Positions 51,867 through 61,030 of a DNA stretch of 64,000 bases are shown piece by piece. A model generated the notes under the pieces. The model ran no database searches. It saw only the letters and a program-made list of their open reading frames with translations, and had not been told where the DNA came from. Position 1 is the stretch's first letter, and the number at the start of each line of letters is the position of its first letter. The position numbers and the translations under genes were made by a program. The stretch comes from Singulisphaera sp. GP187 (lineage in GTDB: Bacteria > Planctomycetota > Planctomycetia > Isosphaerales > Isosphaeraceae), in NCBI RefSeq assembly GCF_900129635.1, contig NZ_FSRB01000001.1, forward strand, positions 2,891,501-2,955,500, in the 5' to 3' direction.

Positions 51867-53270
51867 TCAGGCCGATCCGCCGGCGACCTGTGCGGCCACC
51901 GGGCGCGGGTCATGAGCCGGCTGAGGCGTGGGGATCAGGTCGCGGATGACCTCGTTCCACCGGGCACAGCAAGTCGCCCGCTCGTGCGAATCGAGGAAGG
52001 CCGCGCGGGCGAGTTGGCCCATCCGATCGGCCCGGTCGGGGTCGGAGGCAAGCCCGCTCAGCGCGTCGACCAGGCCGTCAACATCTCCCAGGCGAAGCGT
52101 CAGACCACAGCCCGCCTCACGAATCGTATCCGCCGATTCGCTATGTTCGGGCCCGACGAAAATCGCAGGTCGCCCCGAAGCCATGGCCCCGTAGAGCTTT
52201 CCCGGAACCACGATGCCCGTCATCTCCCGACGCATCGAGATCAAGTGGACATCGGCGATGGAGAGAGACGCGTGCAACTGTTCCCTCGGGAAATAGTCGA
52301 GGAGCCGGATGTTGTCCAACCCCTCGGTCTCCTTCGCCGAGCGCACCTCGACGAGACGAGGTCCGGCCCCCACGAAGAGAAAGACGATGTTCGAGCACTC
52401 GCGGAGTCGCCGGGCCGCGCCGAGGAATTCCTCGAACGAATGCGCCAGGCCGAGATTGCCGGAATACATCGCGACGAACTTGTCCGACAGCCCGAGCTCG
52501 GCCCGAAGCGGATGCCCGAAGCGAGGCATCGGGTAAATCTCTTCGCGACGGCTCCAGACCGGCACCGTGACCAGGCGATCTCGATGGACCCGTTTGGCCG
52601 CGATCCGGTCGGCCATGTAAGGACCGAGCACGACGACCGTATCGGCCTGGCGATAGACTAAGTCACTCAGAGCGGCGAGTGCGGCCACGATCGGGTTGCG
52701 ACGCGACATCCGGCCCAGGGCCAAGCTCGCGTCGGGATGGAGGTCCATGCTCCAGTAGACGTGCCGCGTTCCCTTGAAGCGCCTCAACAGCGTGCCGATG
52801 AGCCCGATGATCGGCGGCGTGCTCAGGGTCACGACCACGTCGAACCGGGGCATGGTCAGCCCCGAGGCCATCGCTCGCGCGTAGAAACTCAGGTAGTCGA
52901 TCATCCGGGTCAGCGTGCTGCGCCGGCCCAGCGAAGTCGTCGGCACCCGATGAATCTGGACGCCGTTGTGGACCTCGAACGCGGGAGGACGCGGCGTGCC
53001 CGGCTTGTACCCCCCCTGCCCGCAGAGGACGTGGCACTCATAGCCGTCGGCCGCCAGCGACTCGACCAGATCGGCCAGATGCTGCGCGGTGGACGCGTGG
53101 TCGGGCCAGTAGTACTGGTTGACGAACAGGAGCCGCCCGGACTGAAGAGGGGGCGTGTCTTCCCCCCCAAGCTGCCGGGAACCGGAGCCGGCCATTTCAC
53201 GAGCGCGCGGCGAGGCTTCTCGACCTCGCGCGAAAACGCCGAAAGCCCTTCTGAACCATGCTTTCACCAC
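51867..53270 (-). CDS. Glycosyltransferase family 4 (WcaI-like)
   Basis: 467-aa GT-B glycosyltransferase acting in cell-surface polysaccharide synthesis. The N-terminal acceptor half begins RLLFVNQYYWPDHASTAQHL, and the donor half has FVAMYSGNLGLAHSFEEFLG, RLLDYFPREQLHASLSIADV and VPGKLYGAMASGRPAIFVGP (sugar-nucleotide site with the Glu in EHSES). The start overlaps the GDP-fucose synthase-like stop by seven bases, showing coupling. The related family name WcaI comes from colanic acid synthesis; donor and acceptor here are unknown. Confidence 0.9.
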   Translation of the reverse strand: MVKAWFRRAFGVFARGREASPRAREMAGSGSRQLGGEDTPPLQSGRLLFVNQYYWPDHASTAQHLADLVESLAADGYECHVLCGQGGYKPGTPRPPAFEVHNGVQIHRVPTTSLGRRSTLTRMIDYLSFYARAMASGLTMPRFDVVVTLSTPPIIGLIGTLLRRFKGTRHVYWSMDLHPDASLALGRMSRRNPIVAALAALSDLVYRQADTVVVLGPYMADRIAAKRVHRDRLVTVPVWSRREEIYPMPRFGHPLRAELGLSDKFVAMYSGNLGLAHSFEEFLGAARRLRECSNIVFLFVGAGPRLVEVRSAKETEGLDNIRLLDYFPREQLHASLSIADVHLISMRREMTGIVVPGKLYGAMASGRPAIFVGPEHSESADTIREAGCGLTLRLGDVDGLVDALSGLASDPDRADRMGQLARAAFLDSHERATCCARWNEVIRDLIPTPQPAHDPRPVAAQVAGGSA

Positions 53271-54226
53271 TTGGTGTCCGCCTGGGCCTTGTTGGCCCGG
53301 TACCAGGCAATCGTCTTAGCCAGGCCGGACGACAAGTCGGTCGGCGCAATCCAGCCATCGAGCGCCTGTGTCATCCGGGTCACGTCCAGGACCTTCTTGG
53401 CCGCGCCATCGGGCTTGTCGGCATTCCAGACGACCTGGCCCGCGTAGCCGGTCACCGTGTTGATCGTCTCAACCAGCTCCCGAATCGACGTGCCGATGCC
53501 CGTACCGATATTCAACGGCATGGCCGCGTCGTCGTACTTCTCCGCCGCCAGCACGATCGCGTCTGCACAGTCTTCAACATAAATGAATTCGCGGATCGGC
53601 TTGCCCGTGCCCCAAACCTCGAGGCTCGGTGACTTGTTCAGCTCCGCGTCGACCCACTTGCGGACCAGGGCCGCCACCACGTGCGAGCGATCGGGGTTGT
53701 ACGAGTCACCCGGGCCGTACAGGTTGGTCAGGATCAGGTGGATCGAGTCGAGGCCGTACTGCCGCTTGTACGCCTGGGCCTGCACGGCCATCATCTTCTT
53801 GGTCAGGCCGTAGTTCACCACGCTCGCGTGGCAGGGACCGGCCCAGAGATCCTCTTCCTTGAGGTTCCCCTCAAGGTAGCCGGGATAGCTACAGGCCGTG
53901 CCGATGGCGACGAACTTATTGACCTTGGCCAGGCGGGCGGCCTCCATCAGGTTCGCGCCCATGACCAAGTTCGAGTAATAGAGCTTGGCCGGCTCGGCGA
54001 CGTTGATTCCAATCCCGCCGTAATAGGCGGCGGTGTGGAAGAGCATGTCGCAAGGATGCTCGAGAAGGCACCTCAGGCAGGCTTCGAGCGTCGTCAGGTT
54101 ATAGTCACGCTGGCGAGGAACGAAGACCTTGGCCCCCAACCCCTCGAGCCGCTTGACAAGATGCTGGCCGAGGAACCCCGCCCCCCCCGTAACCGTCACG
54201 CGCTTGTCCGACCAGAAGCCTTGCAT
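53264..54226 (-). CDS. GDP-L-fucose synthase-like NAD(P)-dependent epimerase/reductase
   Basis: 320-aa extended SDR. The ATG at 54226 has GGGAGGA upstream and leads to VTVTGGAGFLGQHLVKRL (Rossmann GGxGFxG). Catalytic residues fit Ser/Cys in GTACSYPGYL and the Y-x-x-x-K in VVNYGLTKKMMAVQAQA. The substrate loop LTNLYGPGDSYNPDRSHVVA resembles GDP-fucose synthases (Fcl). Product GDP-fucose is inferred; another GDP- or UDP-sugar is possible. It precedes the glycosyltransferase gene, forming a nucleotide-sugar and transfer unit. Confidence 0.85.
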   Translation of the reverse strand: MQGFWSDKRVTVTGGAGFLGQHLVKRLEGLGAKVFVPRQRDYNLTTLEACLRCLLEHPCDMLFHTAAYYGGIGINVAEPAKLYYSNLVMGANLMEAARLAKVNKFVAIGTACSYPGYLEGNLKEEDLWAGPCHASVVNYGLTKKMMAVQAQAYKRQYGLDSIHLILTNLYGPGDSYNPDRSHVVAALVRKWVDAELNKSPSLEVWGTGKPIREFIYVEDCADAIVLAAEKYDDAAMPLNIGTGIGTSIRELVETINTVTGYAGQVVWNADKPDGAAKKVLDVTRMTQALDGWIAPTDLSSGLAKTIAWYRANKAQADTKW

Positions 54227-54445
54227 CGGTGTCCGTCCTCCCTGAGGTCCTGTCTCGCTTTGGTGCATGCCTTGCGTCGAAAGCATCATCGTCGATTCGA
54301 GCGGTTGACGCTCGAGTTTCGCACTTCGGGATGGCTGGGGTCCGTTCTCGGACCCCGCCCGGTGCGTGGGCCAGAAGACCGGGGGCCAAGTACGGACCCC
54401 AGCCACTCAGAGCGCTCCGCCATTGATCCAACCGATCGAAAACCG

Positions 54446-54643
54446 CTAAGCCGTTGGTCGCGGTTTTCTTTGATTCTCTTAAATCGGCGACCGTGGTCGC
54501 GATGCAAAAACCGCTGGGTGCCACGGGTTGGACTCAACCCGTGAGCGACCGCCCAGGCTTTGGGCTCACGGGTTGAGTCCAACCCGTGGCACCCGGGCTT
54601 ACAGATCATTCCATATCAAGAAAGACCTGGTCCACCGACTTAG
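54446..54643. repeat. MITE-like hairpin repeat, copy 2
   Basis: A 198-bp relative of 11145-11338. It begins CTAAGCCGTTGGTC and ends GGTCCACCGACTTAG (inverted, 11 of 14 positions). Its central stem is a perfect 31 bp (54516-54546 with 54564-54594, 17-base loop), starting GGGTGCCACGGGTTGGACTC. Relative to copy 1 the stem differs at paired positions, which keeps pairing. The right end contains the TAA stop of the epimerase gene at 54640-55569. Confidence 0.8.
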
Positions 54644-55569
54644 ACGTTGGCGAACGGGTTCTGGAACTCGATCAACTGGGCGGCGCGGACCAGCTCGGCG
54701 ATGCCGCGGTCCAGATCGACCGTGGTCTCGAACCCCTTGGCGCGAATCTTCTCGTACGAGACTTCGTAATTCCGCTGATCGGCGTCGCTGCCGAACTCGG
54801 CGAAGTGGAGGTAGAAGTCGACATGTTCGAGGATCTTCCGCGCCACGTCTTCCTTGGTGAAGTTCATGGTCTCGTGGCCGACGTTGTAGACGTCGTCCTT
54901 GACCGTGTCCCACTTCTCCAGGGCGAAGATCATCGAACGGGCCATGTCGCGGACGTGGACGAAGGTCCGCTTGAACCCGCCTTGGTAGACGATCAGGCTC
55001 TTGTTCTTCACCGCCTGGTAGGTGAAGTCGTTGGGCATCAGGTCGAGCCGCATCCGGTTGCTGACGCCGAAGGCGGTCGCGTAGCGGTAGGCGATCCCGT
55101 TGCCGGCGTCGAGCACCATCTGCTCGGCGGTCGCCTTGGTCTCACCGTAGAGCGTGATCGGAGCGCGCGGGGTCTTCTCGTTGCAGATGTAGTCGGGCAC
55201 GGCGCCGTAGATGCTGCCGGTCGACGCGAAGATGACCTTCTGGTCGGGCTTCCGCAGATTGAGCAGGGTGCGGGTGCCGTCGACGTTGGTCGCCTGGGCC
55301 AACTGCGGCTCTTTCTTGCAGGCCGGGTAGCCGACGATCGCGGCGAGGTGGACGACCGCGTCGACACCATCGAGGGCCTTCTTGACCCCGGCTTCGTCGG
55401 TGACGTCCCCTTTGATCAGCTCGAAGGACCGGTGCTGGCAGCAAGGGAGGAGTCCCTGGCCGCCGAACTTGAGCGAGTCATAGACCCGCACGCTGTGCCC
55501 CTGTTCCAGGAGCATGGGGACGAGAGTCGAGCCAACATAGCCGGCGCCGCCGGTGACGAGGATGCGCAT
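54640..55569 (-). CDS. NAD-dependent epimerase/dehydratase (nucleotide-sugar type)
   Basis: 309-aa extended SDR. The N-terminus is RILVTGGAGYVGSTLVPMLL (GGxGYxG). The catalytic region has FASTGSIYGAVPD and ITLYGETKATAEQM (Y-x-x-x-K). Later motifs are FGVSNRMRLDLMPNDFTYQA and GFKRTFVHVRDMARSMIFAL. Most similar in style to UDP-glucose epimerase/dTDP-glucose dehydratase relatives in polysaccharide clusters. It ends inside the inverted-repeat end of the hairpin element (copy 2). It is the gene before the GDP-fucose synthase-like gene on the same strand. Confidence 0.9.
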   Translation of the reverse strand: MRILVTGGAGYVGSTLVPMLLEQGHSVRVYDSLKFGGQGLLPCCQHRSFELIKGDVTDEAGVKKALDGVDAVVHLAAIVGYPACKKEPQLAQATNVDGTRTLLNLRKPDQKVIFASTGSIYGAVPDYICNEKTPRAPITLYGETKATAEQMVLDAGNGIAYRYATAFGVSNRMRLDLMPNDFTYQAVKNKSLIVYQGGFKRTFVHVRDMARSMIFALEKWDTVKDDVYNVGHETMNFTKEDVARKILEHVDFYLHFAEFGSDADQRNYEVSYEKIRAKGFETTVDLDRGIAELVRAAQLIEFQNPFANV

Positions 55570-55919
55570 GGGAAGTCCATCCTTGGGTGCTGATGATTCG
55601 CGGTGTTTAAAACGTGATCAAGTGAAGGGGCGGGCGGCAAGGCGAGACGTGTACTCAGCGCCGGGGCCTCGTCCTTGCGGCTGATCTCTGTTGCATATTC
55701 TGTGGCGACAGGGACCTCTTTCCATGGCCCAATGACGTTCGGATTGACGGCCAAAGCCGCACCGAAACCGATCGTCACCTGAGCGAACCCGTCGGTCGCT
55801 ACTATCGAAAAGTCGAGCCGACCTGTCAACGCCACTTCCCGCCGATCCGCGGGCGAAGGCAAACCGGATTGCCCCGGATTCGGCCGCGTTCCCACCGATG
55901 CATCATGCCAAGCACACCG
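55570..55919. other. Intergenic stretch with a questionable ORF
   Basis: About 350 bases between the TPP enzyme and epimerase genes. A minus-strand frame begins here but runs into the epimerase gene in another frame and has no good ribosome site, so I do not call it. No hairpin repeat seen. Confidence 0.4.
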
Positions 55920-57506
55920 TCAGCTTCGGAACGATCTCCAGCGGTCGGGAACCTCGATCAGGGTTGGCCCCTGACGCTCGAGGGCCGCGGTGACGGCCTC
56001 CCTCAGCGCGGCGGCGTCGTTGGCCCGAGCGGCGGGGACGCCGAACGCGTCGGCCAGCTTGAGAAAGTCGGGGTTGTTCAGCTCGACGTCGAGATATCTT
56101 TCCTCATGGACCCGTTTCTGGATGTTCTTGATCGCACCGTAGCTGGAATCGTTGTGAACGATCGCGATCACGGGGAGTTGGTATCGGGTCGCCGTCGCGA
56201 GTTCCTGGGCGGTCATCAGAAAGCCGCCATCGCCGCTGACGGAGACCACGGGCGCGCCTTCACGTGCCACGGCGGCGCCGAGGGCCGCGGGAAATCCCCA
56301 TCCGAGCGTGATATAGTTGGAGGGATAGAAAAGGCGCCGTGGTCCGTACGAGGTCCAATCCGTGTGCAGCCGGTAGCCCATTTCGCAAGCGTCCGAGAAG
56401 ACGGGAATGGCGTCAGGCAAAACCGCGCGGAGCGTCTCGATCAGCCATTCGGGACGCGCGGGCCGCGCTGCCCGCGCCTGTTCCCAGATCGCGTCCCAGC
56501 CGCCGGTTCGTTGTCCCTCGGGTAACTCCCGAAGGAGCTCCGTGAGCGCGGCCTTCGCGTCGGCCTCGATGCCGACGGCAACCGGGTGGTTCATGCCAAT
56601 CTGATCGGAGTCGACGTCGATTTGGACCAGGTTCGCCGGAACCGGCATGCGTCTCCAGTCGGTCATCACCTCGGTGAATCGGCAACCGATCGCGAGCATC
56701 GCATCCGCGTGGTGCAAGGCTTCCTTGGCGCGTGCCGAGCGGGCGTGTCCCAGCGAGTAGGGATCGCGCTCGTCGAGAATCCCCTTCCCGTTGAGCGAGG
56801 TGACGACCGGCGCGCCGAGGCGTTCGGCAACGGCGCGAACCTCGGCCGCCGCCCCCGCCCAGAGCGCGCCTCCTCCGGCCAGGATGATCGGTCGTTGGGA
56901 ATCACGGAGCAACGCGACGGCCTCGGCGATCGCCGCGGTCGGCAACTCAACCGCGGGGGTCGGAGCCGCCGCGACACTCACGGAGGTGGAGGCCGGTCGT
57001 TCTTCCCGCATGAGATCCTGGGGCAGGAAGAGCGCCGTGGGGCGCGGTCGGCCACGACTCATCGCCTCGGACGCCTGAACGAGCATCGCGGAAATGTCAT
57101 CGACGTTGCAGACGGTGCCGCACCACTTGGTCACCGGCCGGAAGATCGACTCCAGGTCAATCTCATGATAGGCCCCACATTCCTGATGAATGCGATCGGC
57201 ATTGACCTGTCCGGCGAGCAGCAGGATTGGCACCGAGTCGGCCCAGCACTCGGCGACCCCTGTCAGCGCGTTGGTCGCACCGGGACCGGCCGTCGTGCAG
57301 ACCAGGCCCGGCCTGCCGGTCACTCGGGCGTAGCCGTCGGCGGCAAACGCGCCGGCCTGCTCGTTGCGCGTCAGAATCGTGGCGATCGAGCCCTGGCGGC
57401 GGAGCGCATCGTAAATCGAGGTCGAATGGGAACCCGGCATCCCGAAGAGGTGTCGGAATCCATGTCGGAACAGCCCATCAACCAGGATATCGGCACCATT
57501 TATCAT
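55920..57506 (-). CDS. Thiamine-pyrophosphate enzyme (acetolactate synthase/benzoylformate decarboxylase-like)
   Basis: 528-aa cytosolic TPP-dependent enzyme. The N-terminal PYR domain has Glu at about residue 49 (LTRNEQAGAFAADGYARVTG) that activates the cofactor, and PGLVCTTAGPGATNALTGVA. The central FAD/NAD-like domain has RPIILAGGGALWAGAAAEVR. The C-terminal PP domain has VVSVSGDGGFLMTAQELATA and VIAIVHNDSSYGAIKNI (TPP/Mg site GDGG...N). Acetolactate synthase is the closest family by feel, but no regulatory subunit gene is present, so another 2-oxoacid decarboxylase role in sugar or amino-acid metabolism is possible. It leads the polysaccharide-type gene group. Confidence 0.88.
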   Translation of the reverse strand: MINGADILVDGLFRHGFRHLFGMPGSHSTSIYDALRRQGSIATILTRNEQAGAFAADGYARVTGRPGLVCTTAGPGATNALTGVAECWADSVPILLLAGQVNADRIHQECGAYHEIDLESIFRPVTKWCGTVCNVDDISAMLVQASEAMSRGRPRPTALFLPQDLMREERPASTSVSVAAAPTPAVELPTAAIAEAVALLRDSQRPIILAGGGALWAGAAAEVRAVAERLGAPVVTSLNGKGILDERDPYSLGHARSARAKEALHHADAMLAIGCRFTEVMTDWRRMPVPANLVQIDVDSDQIGMNHPVAVGIEADAKAALTELLRELPEGQRTGGWDAIWEQARAARPARPEWLIETLRAVLPDAIPVFSDACEMGYRLHTDWTSYGPRRLFYPSNYITLGWGFPAALGAAVAREGAPVVSVSGDGGFLMTAQELATATRYQLPVIAIVHNDSSYGAIKNIQKRVHEERYLDVELNNPDFLKLADAFGVPAARANDAAALREAVTAALERQGPTLIEVPDRWRSFRS

Positions 57507-57768
57507 GGTAAACTCTCTCAGTCCCGTTTAAACGTGGGGGCTGATCCACTGGATCCTGTCCCGCGAGACTGTACCCGAACGACCTGAGCGCGGGTAGGGA
57601 GCGGTCGCGCCGCAAGCGAACCGTACCGGATCAGGCGGCCGGCCCTCCTCAGCCTTGAAGGTCGCCCGCAACCGGTTGCCACGCTTCGACATTGAGATCC
57701 GAATCCGTTAGGATGAACCACGAACTTGGCGGCCGGCTTGTGGGACCGTGGCGAGAGGACCAAAGGCG

Positions 57769-58977
57769 ATGGCGTCGTTGACGTTGCCCAGCCGAAAATT
57801 CCTTGAGGACCTTGCGGCCAAAGTGCCTGGGCGTCCGTCGTACGCCACCGAGGTCGTCGACCTGATCTTGGCCGAAGCCCGGGCGCTGGGCGCGAGCGAT
57901 GCTCACTTGCAGCCGACGGCCGACGGACTCGAGATCCGCTGGCGGATCGACGGCGTCTTGCAACCGGGGGGGAACCTGCCGCTCGGGGTGGCCGCCAACG
58001 TGATCGCGCGGCTCAAGGTGCTGGCGGACCTGCTGACCTATCGGACCGACGTCCCGCAGGAAGGTCGGATCCGGGCCGCGCCGGGCGATGTTGAGATGCG
58101 TCTGAGCCTCTTCCCAACGCTCTACGGCGAGAAGGCCGTCATCCGTCTCTTCGCCGCCTCCGGGCGCTACCTTCGGCTCGACGACTTGCAGTTGCCGGCC
58201 GAGATTCAGGAGACGCTCAGGCGGCTCCTCGGGGCAACCTCGGGAGCGATCATCCTCAGTGGGCCGGCAGGAAGCGGCAAGACGACCACGATCTACGCCT
58301 GCCTCCGCGAGCTCGTGGCCTCGACCGAAGGCCGAAGGAACCTGGCCACGCTCGAGGATCCGATCGAAGTGCCGGTCGCCGGTGTCGCCCAGTCTCAGGT
58401 CAATCACGCGGCGGGGTTCACGCTCGAGACCGGGCTCCGCTCCCTGTTGCGGCAGGATCCCGAGGTGATCGTGGTCGGGGAAATCCGTGACCCGGCCACC
58501 GCCGAAATGGCGTTCCAGGCGTCGCTCACCGGCCATCTGGTCCTGACCACGTTCCACGCCGGGAGCGCGGCGGGCGTGATCGGCCGGCTCTCCGACATGG
58601 GGATCGAGCCGTACCTGCTCCGCAGCGGCACGCTCGCGATCGTCAGCCAGCGGCTCGTCCGCAAGCTTTGCACCTGCGCCCGCGCAACCACGAACCCCAC
58701 GCACCTGCTCGGCCTCGCGGTCGCGCGGGCCTGCTTGCCCGAGGGATGCGACCTCTGCGGCGGGACCGGCTACCGCGGGCGGATGGTCCTGGCCGAGATG
58801 CTCGTCCCCGAGTCGAACGCGCTCGGGACCGCGATCCTGGCACGCACCGACGTGGAACGGCTCGGCCGGTTGGCGGTCGAAGCCGGGATGATCGACCTCT
58901 GGGCGCGCGCTCGACACGCGATCGAGGAGGGGCTGACCTCCCCCGCTGAAGTGCGCCGGGTTCTTGGTGTCACGTGA
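57769..58977 (+). CDS. GspE/PilB-type secretion ATPase, short form
   Basis: 402-aa hexameric ATPase that powers type II secretion or type IV pilus assembly at the inner membrane. Walker A is ILSGPAGSGKTTTIYACLRE; the Asp box (ATLEDPIEVPVAGVAQSQVN), Walker B region (RQDPEVIVVGEIRDPATAEM) and His box (GHLVLTTFHAGSAAGVIGRL) follow. A four-Cys zinc motif is present (CTCARATTN..., PEGCDLCGGTGYRGR). The usual N-terminal GspE_N domain is missing, so it is shorter than normal GspE (about 500-570 aa). ATG 57769 has AGAGGA upstream; GTG 57748 is the alternative. It is far from the GspF operon (30.5-37.5 kb), which lacks an ATPase. Confidence 0.92.
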   Translation: MASLTLPSRKFLEDLAAKVPGRPSYATEVVDLILAEARALGASDAHLQPTADGLEIRWRIDGVLQPGGNLPLGVAANVIARLKVLADLLTYRTDVPQEGRIRAAPGDVEMRLSLFPTLYGEKAVIRLFAASGRYLRLDDLQLPAEIQETLRRLLGATSGAIILSGPAGSGKTTTIYACLRELVASTEGRRNLATLEDPIEVPVAGVAQSQVNHAAGFTLETGLRSLLRQDPEVIVVGEIRDPATAEMAFQASLTGHLVLTTFHAGSAAGVIGRLSDMGIEPYLLRSGTLAIVSQRLVRKLCTCARATTNPTHLLGLAVARACLPEGCDLCGGTGYRGRMVLAEMLVPESNALGTAILARTDVERLGRLAVEAGMIDLWARARHAIEEGLTSPAEVRRVLGVT

Positions 58978-59013
58978 TGCCGGCCGAGTACGCGCTCGCA
59001 TCCGGCCGGCATC
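58976..59013. terminator. Hairpin terminator between convergent genes
   Basis: GATGCCGGCCG (58976-58986) pairs perfectly with CGGCCGGCATC (59003-59013) around a 16-base loop. The left arm begins at the ATPase stop codon (TGA, 58975-58977). The FHA gene converges from the other side. Confidence 0.7.
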
Positions 59014-59046
59014 CACACTTGCCGGAATCGGCAAGCGCTCATTCGA

Positions 59047-59646
59047 TCAAGGTTTCAACTTCTCAACGTCCTCTTGGATCAATTTGAGGAAGTCGTCGTC
59101 GTTGGCTTCAATCATCGGCGCAGGGGCGATTTTGAAGTCCTCGGGCAGGACGTCGTCGAAGTCGGCCTCGTCGGCCGAGACCCGCTCGATCGTTTCGGGA
59201 GCGTGGGTGGCTCGGCTCCGATGCTTCGGCTTGTTGTCATCGGTATCGAGGCCGGCCAATTCCATCAGCGAATGCCGCTTCTTGGTCTCCGAGATCTCTT
59301 CGTCAAGGAGTTGATCCTTGCTGAAGATGCCCACGGGACCGCCTGGCTCATAGTCGATCGTGAAAAAGTGGGTGGCGATGCCCAACTCATCGTCGGGCAT
59401 GATGCTGTGCTCGCTCGCGATTTGCGACCCATTGACGGTCGTCCCGTTGGTGCTGCCGAGATCGCGAATGTGCCAGACGCTGTTCACGAGCCGCAAGACG
59501 CAGTGTTTACCCGAGACATTGGTGAAGTCAAGACTGATGTCGCAGGAGGCCCGGCGGCCAACGACGACTTCGGCCTTGAGCAACGAGATGGGGTCCCCGC
59601 CGCCCGTGGGCGTCAGGATCCCGAGCACCTTGGTGTCGGACGTCAT
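59047..59646 (-). CDS. FHA-domain protein
   Basis: 199-aa protein. The start at 59646 (MTSDTKVLGILTP) is preferred because GGGAGGA lies about six bases upstream; a Met 15 bases earlier would lose that spacing. The N-terminal forkhead-associated domain has VVGRRASCDISLDF, VSGKHCVLRLVN and IRDLGSTNGTTVNG, the phosphothreonine-binding loops. The C-terminal tail is charged (Asp/Glu/Lys) and may be disordered. Such proteins read Ser/Thr kinase signals, which are abundant in planctomycetes. Convergent with the GspE gene. Confidence 0.92.
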   Translation of the reverse strand: MTSDTKVLGILTPTGGGDPISLLKAEVVVGRRASCDISLDFTNVSGKHCVLRLVNSVWHIRDLGSTNGTTVNGSQIASEHSIMPDDELGIATHFFTIDYEPGGPVGIFSKDQLLDEEISETKKRHSLMELAGLDTDDNKPKHRSRATHAPETIERVSADEADFDDVLPEDFKIAPAPMIEANDDDFLKLIQEDVEKLKP

Positions 59647-59903
59647 GGAGAGTCCTCCCATCGACGTTGACAGAGAATGAGGTTAAATGGGAACGAATGA
59701 GCCTTCATGGTAGCCAGGTCGACCACGTGCGCTCAAGAGCGACCAACGACCCGGGTCGATCACGAAATCAAATCTAGGTCAGGGTCTGGAACCGAGCCTC
59801 CCCTTCGGATAGCTTCGGGCCAAAATGCCACGAAATGAATCCGAGGCACCTCGAGAGCCGTGTGTGCGACTCGAGACCTCCACGATTCCAGGGGGAACCG
59901 ACC

Positions 59904-60803
59904 ATGCGATCAGACATTTCGCGAGAGCTGACACGGCGAGAGCTCCTGACGGCCGGTCTGGCCGCGGCCGGCGCCCTGGCGCTTCACACCCAAGTGAAGG
60001 CCGCCCCCAGTGCCGCCGAAGGGCCGTACGGCCCGTTCAAGATGGGCCTGCAAAGCTACTCGCTCCGAGGCTACATGGCCAACGGAAAACCGGACGTCGA
60101 AAAAGCGCTGGCGATTACCAAGGATCTGGGCCTGCACCACTGGGAAGCCTATCCCGCCCATTTCCCCATCGTCGCGTCCGCGGACGAAATCGCCGGCTAC
60201 AAAAAGAAGTCGGCGGCCCACGGGGTCTCGGTGATTGGTTACGGCGTCATCCCATTCACGAAAGACCATGAGGCCAACCGCAAATTCTTTGAGTACGCCA
60301 AGGCCATGGATTTCGGCTACCTGTCGGCGGATCCCGCCCTGGACAGTTTCGACAGCCTCGACAAATTGGTCGAGGAGTACGGCGTGGGTGTCGGCATCCA
60401 CAACCATGGTCCGGGACACCACTACGCCCTGATCGATACGATTGCCGCGACGATCAAGAATCACCACCCCAAAATTGGCTGCTGCATCGACACCGGCCAC
60501 TTCCTCCGGTCAAACGAAGACCCCGTTCGCGCCGCCGAAGTCTTCGGTAAGCGAATCTACGGCGTCCACCTGAAAGACGTCAAAGAGAATAAGGCGGCCA
60601 AGGACGTCACGGAACGGATGAAGTTCACCGTGCTCGGCCACGGCGACCTGCGCACCGCCGAGTTGCTGAAAGTTCTCGCCGGGCTCGACTACCAGTATTG
60701 CCTGGCTCTCGAGTACGAAGAGAACGTCCTGAACCCGGTCGCGGACCTGCGAGCCTGTCTCGCCGCCGTCCGTGAGGCGGTCAGTACCCTCAAAAAGAGC
60801 TGA
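59904..60803 (+). CDS. Tat-exported sugar phosphate isomerase/epimerase-like protein
   Basis: 299-aa xylose-isomerase-like TIM-barrel protein. The ATG at 59904 opens a twin-arginine-type signal (RELTRREL, then LTAGLAAAGALALHTQVKA). The barrel has FKMGLQSYSLRGYMANG, HHWEAYPAHFPI (metal Glu region), VGVGIHNHGPGHHYALID and IGCCIDTGHFLRS (metal Asp/His), and LALEYEENVLN. Such proteins often belong to polyol or sugar-acid catabolism beside Gfo/Idh/MocA dehydrogenases, but none is adjacent. The true substrate is unknown. Confidence 0.9.
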   Translation: MRSDISRELTRRELLTAGLAAAGALALHTQVKAAPSAAEGPYGPFKMGLQSYSLRGYMANGKPDVEKALAITKDLGLHHWEAYPAHFPIVASADEIAGYKKKSAAHGVSVIGYGVIPFTKDHEANRKFFEYAKAMDFGYLSADPALDSFDSLDKLVEEYGVGVGIHNHGPGHHYALIDTIAATIKNHHPKIGCCIDTGHFLRSNEDPVRAAEVFGKRIYGVHLKDVKENKAAKDVTERMKFTVLGHGDLRTAELLKVLAGLDYQYCLALEYEENVLNPVADLRACLAAVREAVSTLKKS

Positions 60804-60833
60804 TCGCGAAGTCGGAAACCAAGCGCTCGCCCT

Positions 60834-60866
60834 CGGCATGGCCCGATCGGATCGATCGGGCCATGC
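60834..60866. terminator. 14-bp perfect hairpin
   Basis: GGCATGGCCCGATC (60834-60847) pairs with GATCGGGCCATGCC (60853-60866) around a five-base loop, 30 bases after the isomerase stop. It acts most likely as the terminator of that gene. Confidence 0.7.
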
Positions 60867-61030
60867 CCACCTACCGAAGCTTGGACCGCCGCCCAGGACC
60901 GACGCGATCACCCGCACTGAACAATGGGCCGCCGGACGCCGAAAATAAGAATTAAGGCTTGAGGAGAAACCGGCCACGGGCCTGCTTGAGAACCGTTCGG
61001 TCGATACGGTCCCGTCAGCGAGAACGCCCG

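Noticed and set aside
50850-52661. 603-codon plus-strand frame opposite the TlpA-like and glycosyltransferase genes
   Set aside because: It spans two recognised minus-strand genes; its translation is Arg/Gly/Asp-rich without any motif.
55416-55895. 159-codon minus-strand frame between the TPP enzyme and epimerase genes
   Set aside because: It overlaps the epimerase in another frame for half its length, has a poor start and no known motif. A short gene in its first half cannot be fully excluded.
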